64,000 bases of DNA from JBQKLI01 sp012798975 (GCF_052116305.1 NZ_JBQKLI010000004.1:62001-126000); one strand, 5' to 3'; numbered from the stretch's first letter, positions 1 to 9,493 are shown. Numbers and translations are program-made. The notes: generated from the letters alone by a model not told the origin.

Positions 1-624
1 GATTTAAAGGAACAAGGGTTTTATCTTGTAGACAGCGGAGGGCAATATTCTAACGGGACTACGGATATTACTAGGACGATCGCTTTAGGCAGTCTGACCG
101 AAGAAGAAAAAAGAGACTATACCCTTGTATTAAAGGCTCATATAGCTTTAATGAAAGCGAAATTTAAAGAAGGCACAAAAGGTGCGGCTTTGGATGCAAT
201 AGCAAGAAACCCTCTATGGAAAGAGGGGGTGGATTTTAATCATGGAACAGGCCACGGGGTAGGGTTTATGCTCTCCTGTCATGAGGGACCGCAGAGTATC
301 AGCCCGAGAAATACAGAGATCGAAATCGAAAAGAAAATGATCACCTCCAACGAACCTGGTATTTATAGAGAAGGAAAACACGGGATTCGTATTGAAAATA
401 TTATGCTGTGTGTTGAGAGCGAAGAAACAGAATTTGGAAGATTTTTAGAGTTCGAATGTATTTCGTTCTGCCCCATTGATACAAAGCCGATTATAAAAGA
501 GATGTTGACGAAAGAAGAAATAGCGTGGATTAATCAGTATCATAAAGACTGTTTTGAAAAATTAGCTCAAGGTCTTAACGGAGCTGAGGCAGAATTTTTA
601 AAAGAGGTGACAAAGAGTATATAG
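1..624 (+). CDS. M24 family metallopeptidase (Xaa-Pro aminopeptidase type), 5' end outside window
   Basis: The reading frame is open from base 1, so the start lies upstream; about 207 C-terminal residues are present. The visible part is the pita-bread catalytic domain: a VDSGGQY..GTTDITRT segment supplies the two metal-binding Asp, followed by HGTGHGVG (metal His), then NEPGIY and a later ENIMLCVE segment with the metal Glu. These are the ligands of the dinuclear site of aminopeptidase P/prolidase enzymes, which cut X-Pro bonds in peptides. The stop codon directly abuts the uvrC ATG. The exact subfamily cannot be fixed without the N-terminal domain. Confidence 0.9.
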   Translation, partial: DLKEQGFYLVDSGGQYSNGTTDITRTIALGSLTEEEKRDYTLVLKAHIALMKAKFKEGTKGAALDAIARNPLWKEGVDFNHGTGHGVGFMLSCHEGPQSISPRNTEIEIEKKMITSNEPGIYREGKHGIRIENIMLCVESEETEFGRFLEFECISFCPIDTKPIIKEMLTKEEIAWINQYHKDCFEKLAQGLNGAEAEFLKEVTKSI

Positions 625-2469
625 ATGTTTAATATAGAAGAAGAATTAAAGAAAATCCCCCAAAAACCGGGAGTCTATCTTATGTTTAACAAGGATGACA
701 AAATCATCTATGTGGGAAAAGCTATAAATCTTAGAAGAAGAGTTCATCAATATTTTGATAAAAGTCGAAACCGATCGCCAAAAGTAAAGGCGATGGTTGA
801 GCATATAGAATATTTTGAATACATTATTGTAGACAATGAAGTAGAATCTCTTGTACTAGAATCTAATTTAATTAAGGAAAACAGACCTCATTATAACATT
901 CTTTTAAGAGACGACAAACAATATCCGTATATTAAGATAACAAATGAAAGTTTTCCGAGGGTTTTAAAAGTACGCAGTGTTGGAAAAGATAATGGGAAGT
1001 ATTTCGGACCGTATCCGAATGCTTATGCGGTGAATGATATTATCGATCTTTTTCATGAGATGTATAAGATAAGAGACTGTAATCTGAATTTTGACAAAGG
1101 CCAATATTTGAAAAGACCCTGCTTAAATTATTTTATAGAACGCTGCGACGGGCCTTGTGTAGGAAAAGCGGATAAAGAAAAATATCAAGAGCAGATTAAC
1201 GAAGTCGAAGAGTTTTTGAAAGGCAAAGAGCAGAAAGTTATCAAAGAACTGGAAGCTAAAATGATGGATGAAAGCCGTAAACTAAATTTCGAATCGGCTG
1301 CAAAATATAGAGACCGGATCAACAATATCAGTATCATTTTAGAGAAACAGAAAGTTTCCAATGTAGAGGCTTTAGATATGGATATGATTTCTTTAGCAAG
1401 GGATGAAGGGATCATCTGCGCTCAAGTCTTCTTTATGAGAAATGGTAAAATTATTGACCGGGAACATTTCTTTTTAGAAGATGATTTCAATGAAAAGAAT
1501 GAAGAAATCATGAGTTCCTTTATGAAGCAGTTTTATGTAGACCTTACCTACATTCCTAAAACGATACTAGTGGATATTCTTCCAAATGAAGCAGAAGGTC
1601 TGGGAGCCCTTCTTTCTGAAAAGCGGGGCAATAAAGTGGAAATAAGAAATCCTCAAAGAGGAGACAAAGTGGACTTGATGGAGATGGTCCGAAAAAATGC
1701 GAAGGAAATGCTTGAAAAATATATTGCACGTCATTTCAAAAGGGAAAGAAATATTCAGTCGGCAATATTAGATCTGCAAGAGTTAACAGGCATTCCTAAC
1801 ATCGATCGAATCGAGTGTTATGATATTTCCAACACTTCCGGGGTACAGTCGGTAGGGTCGATGATTGTTTTTACAAAAGGCAAAAAAGATCCGAAAGAAT
1901 ATCGGAAATTTAAAATAAAAACAGTAGAAGGACCGGATGATTATGCTTCCCACCGGGAAGTCTTAACAAGAAGACTTAAAAGAGGTCTTGTGGAAGAAAA
2001 GAAAGGAAATACAGCAACAGGATTTGGCAAAATGCCGGATATTATTCTTATGGATGGAGGAAAAGGACAGGTAAATATTGCCGAATCCGTTCTACAGGAA
2101 TTGGGAATCAGAATACCTGTGTTGGGGCTTGTAAAAGATCAAGACCATAAAACAAGAGGGATCATCTATAGAAATAGAGAATATCCTTTAAAAGTAACAA
2201 CAGCCATTTATCGGCTTCTCTATCAGATTCAAGAAGAAGCTCATCGTTTTGCGATCAACTATCATAGAAAGCTAAGAGAAAAAGCTCTTCAGGCTTCCGA
2301 ACTCGATTCAATTGCAGGAATTGGTCCAGCGAGAAAAAAAGAACTGCTGAAATATTTTAAATCCATTGCAAAAATCCGCAAAGCAACGGTGGAGGAATTA
2401 AAGGAAGTGCCGAAAATTAATCAGCAGGCGGCTGAAAATATTTATAATTATTTTAAGGAGCAAGCCTAA
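625..2469 (+). CDS. uvrC: UvrABC excinuclease subunit C
   Basis: 614 residues, normal length. UvrC makes the two incisions around a DNA lesion in nucleotide excision repair. Domains in order: GIY-YIG nuclease at residues 12-95 (GVYLMF, then IYVGKAINLRRR), a Cys-rich segment near 150-180, a UVR coiled coil near 200-235 (KLNFESAAKYRDRI), the RNase-H-like nuclease in the second half (ECYDISN, DGGKGQ, HRFAI), and C-terminal helix-hairpin-helix repeats (IAGIGPARKKELL). The ATG follows the upstream stop with no gap; AGAGGTG 15 bases upstream is the nearest ribosome site, so translation is probably coupled. hprK follows with no gap. Confidence 0.97.
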   Translation: MFNIEEELKKIPQKPGVYLMFNKDDKIIYVGKAINLRRRVHQYFDKSRNRSPKVKAMVEHIEYFEYIIVDNEVESLVLESNLIKENRPHYNILLRDDKQYPYIKITNESFPRVLKVRSVGKDNGKYFGPYPNAYAVNDIIDLFHEMYKIRDCNLNFDKGQYLKRPCLNYFIERCDGPCVGKADKEKYQEQINEVEEFLKGKEQKVIKELEAKMMDESRKLNFESAAKYRDRINNISIILEKQKVSNVEALDMDMISLARDEGIICAQVFFMRNGKIIDREHFFLEDDFNEKNEEIMSSFMKQFYVDLTYIPKTILVDILPNEAEGLGALLSEKRGNKVEIRNPQRGDKVDLMEMVRKNAKEMLEKYIARHFKRERNIQSAILDLQELTGIPNIDRIECYDISNTSGVQSVGSMIVFTKGKKDPKEYRKFKIKTVEGPDDYASHREVLTRRLKRGLVEEKKGNTATGFGKMPDIILMDGGKGQVNIAESVLQELGIRIPVLGLVKDQDHKTRGIIYRNREYPLKVTTAIYRLLYQIQEEAHRFAINYHRKLREKALQASELDSIAGIGPARKKELLKYFKSIAKIRKATVEELKEVPKINQQAAENIYNYFKEQA

Positions 2470-3384
2470 ATGAAAGGTATAAAATTAAGCAAATTAACTG
2501 AAAAATTAAATCTAGAGGTTGTAGAAAAAAGCACTAACTATGATGAAACCTTTATAACAAATCCAGAAATAAACCGGCCGGGCCTTCAGCTGGCTGGTTT
2601 TATGGAAGAATTTCCTTATCAAAGTCTTCAAATTATGGGGAAAGCTGAGGTTGCCTATTTTGAATCCCTTGATGATGGTCTGCGTTATGAAAGGATGAGG
2701 GGGATTTTTTCCTATGATATACCCTGTATGATTTTTTCTCAAAATGCAGAAATTCCTCAAGATATTGTAGATTTAGCTGATTATTATAATAAAAATCTTC
2801 TTCGCTCCGATAAATCTACAACAAGATTAATTTCTAAACTCGATGATCAATTTGAATACGTTTTCAGCGAAGAGACCACTATGCATGCATGTCTTTTGGA
2901 AATCTACGGTATGGGGGTTTTGATTACTGGAAAAAGTTCTGTAGGAAAGTCGGAAACGGCCCTTGATCTTGTGATAAGGGGTCATACCTTAGTAGCAGAT
3001 GATGTTGTTGATATTGTACGCTTAGATGATGGTTTAAAAGCACAATGTCCTAAGAATATCCGTCACTTTTTGGAGATTCGCGGATTGGGAATTTTAGACA
3101 TCCAGAGGCTCTATGGAGTGGGAAGTGTCAAAACAAACACTTATATCGATCTTGTCATCCATTTGGAGAAGTGGGATGAAGGGAAAGAATACGATCGGAT
3201 AGGACTAGACGAGTTCACGACAGAAATTTTAGGGGAAAAGGTTACTTTATTAACGATACCTGTGAAGCCTGGAAGAAATATCGCTATGATTGTTGAAGTT
3301 GCAGTTAGAAATGTACGCCAGAAAGCCTATGGTTACAACGCTGCGATCGAATTGAACAATCGGATTTTTCATGAAAGCAATTAA
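2470..3384 (+). CDS. hprK: HPr kinase/phosphorylase
   Basis: 304 residues. HprK phosphorylates or dephosphorylates Ser46 of the PTS carrier HPr and so drives carbon catabolite control in Bacillota. The N-terminal half is the variable domain; the kinase domain has the P-loop GKSSVGKS near residue 155, the following acidic DDVV motif and the family signature EIRGLGILDI near 203. Start and stop abut uvrC, so the two are co-transcribed. murB and rapZ, which often follow hprK in Clostridia, are not here; a promoter and PFOR come next instead. A lone EIIA-Glc domain lies 26 kb away in the same window. Confidence 0.97.
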   Translation: MKGIKLSKLTEKLNLEVVEKSTNYDETFITNPEINRPGLQLAGFMEEFPYQSLQIMGKAEVAYFESLDDGLRYERMRGIFSYDIPCMIFSQNAEIPQDIVDLADYYNKNLLRSDKSTTRLISKLDDQFEYVFSEETTMHACLLEIYGMGVLITGKSSVGKSETALDLVIRGHTLVADDVVDIVRLDDGLKAQCPKNIRHFLEIRGLGILDIQRLYGVGSVKTNTYIDLVIHLEKWDEGKEYDRIGLDEFTTEILGEKVTLLTIPVKPGRNIAMIVEVAVRNVRQKAYGYNAAIELNNRIFHESN

Positions 3385-3396
3385 CTTGTCTGTCAT

Positions 3397-3426
3397 TTGA
3401 CATAATCAAAAAATTTAGTATATAAT
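3397..3426 (+). promoter_or_regulatory. Sigma-A promoter for PFOR
   Basis: TTGACA at 3397-3402 and TATAAT at 3421-3426, 18 bp apart, both perfect consensus. It sits 65 bp upstream of the PFOR start. Such a strong match fits a highly expressed fermentation enzyme. Confidence 0.85.
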
Positions 3427-3490
3427 TGCACATAGGAGATTGTAATCCAATAAGTAAAACTCAAATATATTAACTAACAGGGGGTATTTT

Positions 3491-6400
3491 ATGGCTCGAA
3501 AAATGAAGACCATGGACGGAAATACCGCTGCTGGACATGTGGCATATGCCTTTTCCGATGTAGCAGCAATCTATCCAATTACACCATCATCACCAATGGC
3601 AGAAGTTGTGGATGAATGGTCGGCAAATGGACTTAAAAATATTTTTGGACAAGAAGTTCTTGTATCCGAAATGCAATCAGAAGCAGGTGCGGCTGGTGCA
3701 GTACACGGTTCGCTTGCAGCAGGAGCACTAACAACAACATTTACAGCATCTCAAGGTTTGCTTTTAATGATACCGAATATGTACAAGATAGCTGGGGAAC
3801 AACTTCCCGGTGTTTTTCACGTGGCAGCAAGAGCATTAGCTACGCACGCATTAAGTATCTTCGGCGATCATCAAGATGTTATGGCAGCTAGACAAACTGG
3901 TTTTGCACTTCTTGCATCAGGATCTGTTCAAGAAGTAATGGACTTGGGAAGTATCGCTCATTTAGCTTCTATCGAAGGTAAAGTGCCATTTCTTCATTTC
4001 TTTGATGGATTTAGAACCTCTCACGAAGTTCAAAAGATTGAAGTTATGGATTATGAAGAATTATCTAAACTTATTAACTTAGATGCAGTTCGCGAATTTA
4101 GAGAAAATGCATTAACACCAGAGCATCCAAAAACTATGGGTACAGCCCAAAACCCTGATATATACTTCCAAGGAATGGAAGCATCTAATAAATATTACGA
4201 AGACATCGTTGGTATTACTGAAAAATATTTCGGAAAAATCAATGAAATCACTGGTAAAGAATACGGGCTTTTCAACTATTATGGAGCAGAAGATGCTGAG
4301 AACATTATTATAGCTATGGGTTCTGTAACAGATACGATTGAAGAAACTGTAGACTATTTAAATGCAAAAGGCGATAAAGTAGGACTTGTTAAAGTTCATC
4401 TATACAGACCTTTTTCAAGAGAGCATTTCTTAAAAGTAGTACCTAAAACTGTTAAAAAGATTGCTGTTTTAGATCGTACTAAAGAAAAAGGCGCTCTAGG
4501 AAATCCTCTATACTTAGATATCAAATCAGTATATTACAACGAAGAAGTTCAACCGGTTATCGTTGGCGGAATCTATGGATTAGGATCTAAAGATACAACA
4601 CCTAGCCATATCAATACTGTTTATGAACTACTTAAAGAAGAACAACCAAGAGATAATTTCACTATCGGAATTGTTGATGATGTAACTCATCGTTCACTAG
4701 AAGTAAAAGAGCATATCAACACTTCTCCTGAAGATACAATCCGCTGCAAGTTCTGGGGATTCGGATCTGATGGTACAGTTGGAGCGAATAAACAAGCGAT
4801 TAAAATTATCGGTGACGGTACAGACATGTATGCTCAAGGATATTTCGAGTATGACTCTAAAAAATCAGGCGGGGTAACACAATCTCACTTAAGATTTGGT
4901 AACTCTCCTATCCGCTCAACTTATTTAATCGACATCGCAGATTTAATCTCTTGTTCTAAACAATCATATATCTACCAATATGATTTATTAAGAGGTCTTA
5001 AAAAAGGCGGAACATTCTTATTAAACTGTATTTGGGAAGAAAGTGAATTAGAAGAACATTTACCTGCTTCTATTAAGAAGTATATTGCAGAAAACGACAT
5101 TAAATTCTACACAATCAACGCTTCTAAAATTGCCTCTGAAATCGGCCTTGGCGGAAGAACAAATATGATTATGCAGTCTGCGTTCTTTAAACTTTCAGGC
5201 GTTCTTCCAATCGAAGAAGCTGTGAAAGCATTAAAAGAATCTATCGTTAAAGCATACGGCAGAAAAGGCGATGAAGTTGTAAATATGAACTATCAAGCCG
5301 TAGATCGCGGAATTGAATCTCTTGTAGAAGTGACAGTTCCAGAGTCTTGGAAATCTGCTGAAGAGCAAGAAGAAGATCTATCTCACCTTCCAAAATTCAT
5401 TCGTGAAATCGCTGGACCGATGAATGCTCAAGCGGGTAATGATTTGCCAGTGTCAGCATTCAAAGACCGTTCAAACGGAGAATTCCCAATGGGAACTGCA
5501 GCCTTTGAAAAACGCGGTATCGCACTTAATGTTCCAGAATGGCAAATGGATAAATGTATCCAATGTAACCAATGTGCGTATGTTTGTCCTCATGCAGTCA
5601 TCAGACCATTTATGTTAAATGAAGAAGACCGAAACGGCGCACCTGAAAACTTTACTTCTAAAAAAGCAACAGGAAGAGGGTTGGACGACTACACATTCCG
5701 TATTCAAGTAAGTCCATTAGACTGTACAGGCTGCGGAAACTGTGCTGATGTATGTCCTGCAAAAGAAAAAGCTTTGATTATGAAGCCTTTCGAAGGACAA
5801 TATCAAGAGCAGAAAGACAACTGGACTTATGCGGTAAACGAAGTTGGATATAAAGAAGATCTTATGAATGATCAAACTGTAAAAGGAAGCCAGTTCAAAC
5901 AACCTCTATTAGAGTTCTCAGGAGCTTGTGCAGGTTGTGGAGAAACTCCTTATGCAAAACTTATCACTCAATTGTTCGGCGATAGAATGATGATTGCCAA
6001 TGCAACAGGATGTACTTCTATCTGGGGAGCTTCTGCACCATCTACTCCTTACTGTACAAATCAAGAAGGCAAAGGACCATCATGGGCAAACTCTTTATTT
6101 GAAGACAATGCTGAATTTGGTTTTGGTATGCATTTAGCAGTAAAACAAATTAGAGATCAGCTTCGTGTCGATATGGAAAAATTCATCGCATTGGATGTAG
6201 ATTCTCCATTGAAAGATGCATTCCAAGGATGGATTGACGGAATGGACGACGTGAAAAAATCAAAAGCTGCTGCTGGCGAAATGCTTCCACTTCTAGATCA
6301 AACTACAGGAAATGAAGAAGCAGATCATTTAATCAGAAAAATTGCAGAAAACAAAGACTACTTCATTAAGAGATCTATCTGGATCTTCGGTGGAGACGGC

Positions 6401-7048
6401 TGGGCATATGATATCGGATACGGCGGCTTAGACCATGTTTTAGCTTCTGGAGAAAATATCAATATTATGGTATACGATACAGAAGTATATTCTAATACCG
6501 GCGGTCAAGCATCTAAAGCGACTCCTACAGGAGCGGTAGCACAGTTTGCTGCATCTGGTAAGAGAATCCGCAAGAAAGAACTTGGTTTAATGCAATCTAT
6601 GTATGGATATGTATACGTAGCGCAAATTGCTATGGGTGCAAATCAAAATCAAACAATTAAAGCATTAAAAGAAGCGGAAGAATATGATGGACCATCTCTA
6701 ATCATCGCTTACTCTCCATGTGTCAACCACGGAATCAGAAGTGGTATGGGCAAAGCTCAAGCACAACAAAAGAGAGCCGTTGAAGCTGGATACTGGTCAT
6801 TATACCGATTCGACCCAAGACTTAAAGCGGAAGGCAAGAATCCATTCCAATTAGATTCTAAAGAGCCTACTGCATCTTTCCAAGATTTCTTAAACTCTGA
6901 AGTGCGTTACACTTCACTTAAGAGATCATTCCCTGAAGAAGCAGAAGTATTATTTGCACAATCAGAAAAAGATGCTCGTGACGTATATGAAACATACAAA
7001 AGACTTGCTTCTGTAGATTTTAACAAAGAAGACAAGGAAGAAAAATAA
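3491..7048 (+). CDS. nifJ: Pyruvate:ferredoxin (flavodoxin) oxidoreductase, single-chain
   Basis: 1185 residues, the usual size of the homodimeric enzyme that oxidises pyruvate to acetyl-CoA and CO2 and reduces ferredoxin. In order: N-terminal TPP/pyrimidine domain (YPITPSSPMAE near 30), transketolase-like domain III, CoA-binding domain, a two-cluster ferredoxin domain (CIQCNQCAYVCPH and CTGCGNCADVCPA, residues about 690-760), and the C-terminal TPP domain with CAGCGET and its linked Cys for the proximal cluster. GGGG ribosome site 5-8 bases before the ATG. It stands alone between its own promoter and terminator. Codon use looks smoother than in its neighbours, as expected for high expression. 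Confidence 0.97.
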   Translation: MARKMKTMDGNTAAGHVAYAFSDVAAIYPITPSSPMAEVVDEWSANGLKNIFGQEVLVSEMQSEAGAAGAVHGSLAAGALTTTFTASQGLLLMIPNMYKIAGEQLPGVFHVAARALATHALSIFGDHQDVMAARQTGFALLASGSVQEVMDLGSIAHLASIEGKVPFLHFFDGFRTSHEVQKIEVMDYEELSKLINLDAVREFRENALTPEHPKTMGTAQNPDIYFQGMEASNKYYEDIVGITEKYFGKINEITGKEYGLFNYYGAEDAENIIIAMGSVTDTIEETVDYLNAKGDKVGLVKVHLYRPFSREHFLKVVPKTVKKIAVLDRTKEKGALGNPLYLDIKSVYYNEEVQPVIVGGIYGLGSKDTTPSHINTVYELLKEEQPRDNFTIGIVDDVTHRSLEVKEHINTSPEDTIRCKFWGFGSDGTVGANKQAIKIIGDGTDMYAQGYFEYDSKKSGGVTQSHLRFGNSPIRSTYLIDIADLISCSKQSYIYQYDLLRGLKKGGTFLLNCIWEESELEEHLPASIKKYIAENDIKFYTINASKIASEIGLGGRTNMIMQSAFFKLSGVLPIEEAVKALKESIVKAYGRKGDEVVNMNYQAVDRGIESLVEVTVPESWKSAEEQEEDLSHLPKFIREIAGPMNAQAGNDLPVSAFKDRSNGEFPMGTAAFEKRGIALNVPEWQMDKCIQCNQCAYVCPHAVIRPFMLNEEDRNGAPENFTSKKATGRGLDDYTFRIQVSPLDCTGCGNCADVCPAKEKALIMKPFEGQYQEQKDNWTYAVNEVGYKEDLMNDQTVKGSQFKQPLLEFSGACAGCGETPYAKLITQLFGDRMMIANATGCTSIWGASAPSTPYCTNQEGKGPSWANSLFEDNAEFGFGMHLAVKQIRDQLRVDMEKFIALDVDSPLKDAFQGWIDGMDDVKKSKAAAGEMLPLLDQTTGNEEADHLIRKIAENKDYFIKRSIWIFGGDGWAYDIGYGGLDHVLASGENINIMVYDTEVYSNTGGQASKATPTGAVAQFAASGKRIRKKELGLMQSMYGYVYVAQIAMGANQNQTIKALKEAEEYDGPSLIIAYSPCVNHGIRSGMGKAQAQQKRAVEAGYWSLYRFDPRLKAEGKNPFQLDSKEPTASFQDFLNSEVRYTSLKRSFPEEAEVLFAQSEKDARDVYETYKRLASVDFNKEDKEEK

Positions 7049-7072
7049 TTTTTCTATCATTAATGAAAGAAC

Positions 7073-7108
7073 AAAAAACCAGAGTGAATTTACACTCTGG
7101 TTTTTTTT
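7073..7108 (+). terminator. Rho-independent terminator of PFOR
   Basis: AACCAGAGTG / CACTCTGGTT stem with a short AATTTA loop, followed by eight T. Confidence 0.93.
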
Positions 7109-7151
7109 CTTTTAAGAGCTTTATCTATAAAAAGTAATCAAAAGTAAAAAA

Positions 7152-7180
7152 CAAAAAAAGACCAGCCGCTCTGCTGGTCT
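7152..7180 (-). terminator. Rho-independent terminator of tRNA-Leu
   Basis: Read on the minus strand: AGACCAGC / GCTGGTCT stem followed by a run of seven T, starting 7 bases after the tRNA 3' end. Confidence 0.9.
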
Positions 7181-7186
7181 TACATA

Positions 7187-7273
7187 TGGTGCCGAAGGTG
7201 GGGATCGAACCCACACGGTGTTGCCACCACGGGATTTTGAGTCCCGCACGTCTACCAATTCCATCACTTCGGC
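7187..7273 (-). tRNA. tRNA-Leu (anticodon CAA)
   Basis: 87 nt on the minus strand including an encoded CCA. Acceptor stem GCCGAAG / CTTCGGC with discriminator A. The anticodon stem CGGGA / TCCCG holds loop CTCAAAA, giving anticodon CAA for UUG codons. A long variable arm (GGTGGCAACACC) identifies the class II fold of leucine tRNA, and GGTTCGATCC is the T arm. Confidence 0.97.
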
Positions 7274-7346
7274 TGACCTAAATATAATAACATAATTGAA
7301 TAAAATATACAAGATAAATCTAGATAATAAATATAGATAAAAAAAT

Positions 7347-7374
7347 TTGAAGAAGGATATACTTGTTGTACAAT
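7347..7374 (+). promoter_or_regulatory. Probable promoter of the Sua5-YwlE pair
   Basis: TTGAAG at 7347-7352 and TACAAT at 7369-7374 with a 16 bp spacer, 27 bp before the AGGAGG ribosome site. Confidence 0.55.
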
Positions 7375-7411
7375 TATGATAGGATGATTTTAAAAGAATA
7401 AGGAGGGGCTG

Positions 7412-8458
7412 ATTACGAAAACAAAACTTGTAGAAATCAAAGATCTTTCATCAGAAGAGGAAAGCATATTAGAAGCGGCCGAATATCTGAGAAAAGGGGA
7501 GCTGGTAGCTTTTCCGACTGAAACCGTTTACGGTCTCGGAGGGGACGGATTGTCCTCGGAAGCCTGCAGAAAAATATTTGAAACGAAAGGAAGGCCTGCA
7601 GATAATCCTCTGATCCTTCATATCTCAAATATTGAAGAATTATCCCAGCTCGTTAAGGAGATCCCGGATGAAGCTGGTAAAATAATGGAACATTTATGGC
7701 CGGGGCCTTTGACACTAGTATTCAAAGCCAAGGATTCTATACCAAAAGTTGTCACTGCGGGAGGAGACACTGTAGCTGTAAGAATGCCGTCTCATCCAAT
7801 AGCCCTGTCTTTAATCGAAAAGCTTGGAAAGCCGATAGCAGCCCCTTCCGCTAATATTTCCGGAAGGCCTTCCCCTACAAAGGCTTACGATGTTTATGAA
7901 GATTTAAAAGGCAAAATCCCGATGATACTAGATGGCGGCGAAAGCAGAATCGGCATCGAGTCTACAGTGCTTGATCTTACAGAGAAACCTTTTAAAATTT
8001 TAAGACCGGGGTATTTTGATCAGGAAGATCTTCGTCCTTATGCAGGATTGGTTCTTTTTGATCCGGGTCTTATTCAAGAAGGGGCTGTGCCGAAATCCCC
8101 TGGGCAGAAATATAAACATTATGCACCGAAAGCAGAGGTTTATTGTTATCGGGGAGAAAAAAATGCAAGAGTTGAAAGAATTCGAGAAAAACTTCTATAT
8201 TGGAAGAAACTAGGTTTTAGAACAGGAGTTTTGGCTTTTTCCGAGAATTTTGATTTATATTCTGCTGATGAAAGATTATCGTTAGGATCAGAAAAAAGCT
8301 ATATTGTGATGGCCCACGTATTATTTCAGCATCTTCGGGAAATGGACCGCAGAAAAGTACAGATAGTTCTAGTAGAAGGTGCCGAAGAGAAGGGGTTGGG
8401 AGTTGGAATTATGAACCGGTTGAGGAAATCCTCAAAAGGGAGGGTAGAAGATTTATAA
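7412..8458 (+). CDS. L-threonylcarbamoyladenylate synthase, Sua5 type, with non-canonical start
   Basis: Makes threonylcarbamoyl-AMP for the t6A37 modification of tRNAs reading ANN codons; works with TsaB/D/E encoded 23 kb downstream. The YrdC domain fills the first two thirds (AFPTETVYGLGGDGLSS; KGRPADNPL; PSANISGRPSPT; ESTVLDL) and a C-terminal Sua5 domain follows the SPGQKYKHYAPKA linker. Conserved residues (LVAFPTETVYGL) lie upstream of the first ATG/GTG/TTG-type codon at 7550, so the true start must be earlier. Only CTG (7409), ATT (7412) and ACG (7415) stand at the right distance from a perfect AGGAGG at 7401-7406; an in-frame stop at 7391 bounds it. ATT, 5 bases after the site, is chosen, giving 348 residues. 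Its stop overlaps the next ATG (TAATG). Confidence 0.88.
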   Translation: MTKTKLVEIKDLSSEEESILEAAEYLRKGELVAFPTETVYGLGGDGLSSEACRKIFETKGRPADNPLILHISNIEELSQLVKEIPDEAGKIMEHLWPGPLTLVFKAKDSIPKVVTAGGDTVAVRMPSHPIALSLIEKLGKPIAAPSANISGRPSPTKAYDVYEDLKGKIPMILDGGESRIGIESTVLDLTEKPFKILRPGYFDQEDLRPYAGLVLFDPGLIQEGAVPKSPGQKYKHYAPKAEVYCYRGEKNARVERIREKLLYWKKLGFRTGVLAFSENFDLYSADERLSLGSEKSYIVMAHVLFQHLREMDRRKVQIVLVEGAEEKGLGVGIMNRLRKSSKGRVEDL

Positions 8459-8904
8459 TGATTTTTTATTTTGTATGTACGGGAAATACCTGCAGAAGTC
8501 CCATGGCAGAGGTACTCTTTAATGAAAAATACAAAGATATTAAAGAGATGTTTCAAGCTGAATCCTTCGGCTTATTTCCAGACAGCAGTGTTGCAAATAA
8601 AAATTCCGTGAAGGTTATGGAGGAGCTGGGGTACATTTTACTCGGCTTTACTCCTTCTTCAATAGAGGATAAAAAACCAGAGCCTGATGATTTGATACTG
8701 ACGATGACGGTGGATCAGCGAAACTATTTAAGAGCTATGGATTATAAAAACGTGTATACTTTAAAAGAATTCGCCGGAGAAGAAAGCTTTAATATTGAGG
8801 ATCCTTATGGACAAAATATTGAGATTTATCGAAATGTGCGAAATGAGATAGACTCTTTGAAGGAAACGTTGTATTATAGACTAGTCGAATGGGATCAGAG
8901 CTAA
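8458..8904 (+). CDS. Low-molecular-weight protein phosphatase, probable protein-arginine phosphatase (YwlE-like)
   Basis: 148 residues. The N-terminal CTGNTCRSPMA (Cys7, Arg13) is the LMW-PTP active loop, and EDPYGQ near residue 118 carries the acid Asp. In Bacillus subtilis YwlE, Thr at position 11 of this loop gives specificity for phospho-arginine; here Thr is also at residue 11. The gene order Sua5 then YwlE also matches Bacillus. Phospho-arginine marks proteins for ClpCP; no mcsB is in this window, though clpP is. Specificity is inferred from one residue and synteny. A tyrosine phosphatase remains possible. Confidence 0.85.
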   Translation: MIFYFVCTGNTCRSPMAEVLFNEKYKDIKEMFQAESFGLFPDSSVANKNSVKVMEELGYILLGFTPSSIEDKKPEPDDLILTMTVDQRNYLRAMDYKNVYTLKEFAGEESFNIEDPYGQNIEIYRNVRNEIDSLKETLYYRLVEWDQS

Positions 8905-9036
8905 TTTGAACCGCGATAGAGCATGAGGGGAATCTGCATTTTAATTTATGGATCAGGAAGTGGAAGTTATATAGCAATATTATCGATAAATAGCAGAATC
9001 TTCCTGTTATCTAGGATTTTATTCCTAAATAGTTTA

Positions 9037-9065
9037 TTGAAATTAACTATTTAGCATGGTACAAT
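9037..9065 (+). promoter_or_regulatory. Promoter of the V/A-ATPase operon
   Basis: TTGAAA at 9037-9042 and TACAAT at 9060-9065, 17 bp spacer, leaving a leader of about 110 nt before the first gene. The gap from 8905 shows only weak imperfect hairpins. Confidence 0.7.
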
Positions 9066-9181
9066 AGTAGTATGAATTTATTATATAAAATCCGTTTGGA
9101 TGATAGTGAGTACATAAGTTATATGTAAATTCGTTATCTCATACTTGAAATCGTTTTTAAAGTATTTTAGGAGGTGATACA

Positions 9182-9493
9182 GTGTCAATAGATGCTATCC
9201 AAAGAGTAAAAGAGGCTGAAGATCAAGCAAAACTGCTGATTGAAAATGCCAGAAGAAAAGCTTTGCAGATCATTGAAGAAGGCAAGGAAGAAACCGAGCT
9301 TAAATACAATGAGATTATAGCACAAGCAAATTATGAGAGAGACCAAGCTCTAGAAGAGTCTAGAAAAGAAGGAAATGAATTGGCAGCGCCGATTCTGGAA
9401 AGAGCAGATGGAGAATCTGAAAGAATACGCTCCATTAAAAATCAAGATTTAGAACAAATTGTAGATTCCATTGTAGAAAGGATAGTGAATTAA
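9182..9493 (+). CDS. ntpF: V/A-type ATPase subunit G/H (peripheral stalk)
   Basis: 103 residues, almost entirely charged amphipathic helix (VKEAEDQAKLLIENARRKALQ) as expected for the stalk subunit that pairs with subunit E. GTG start 7 bases after AGGAGG. First gene of the nine-gene cluster, in the same place as ntpF of Enterococcus hirae. Family assignment rests on coiled-coil character plus position. Confidence 0.88.
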   Translation: MSIDAIQRVKEAEDQAKLLIENARRKALQIIEEGKEETELKYNEIIAQANYERDQALEESRKEGNELAAPILERADGESERIRSIKNQDLEQIVDSIVERIVN

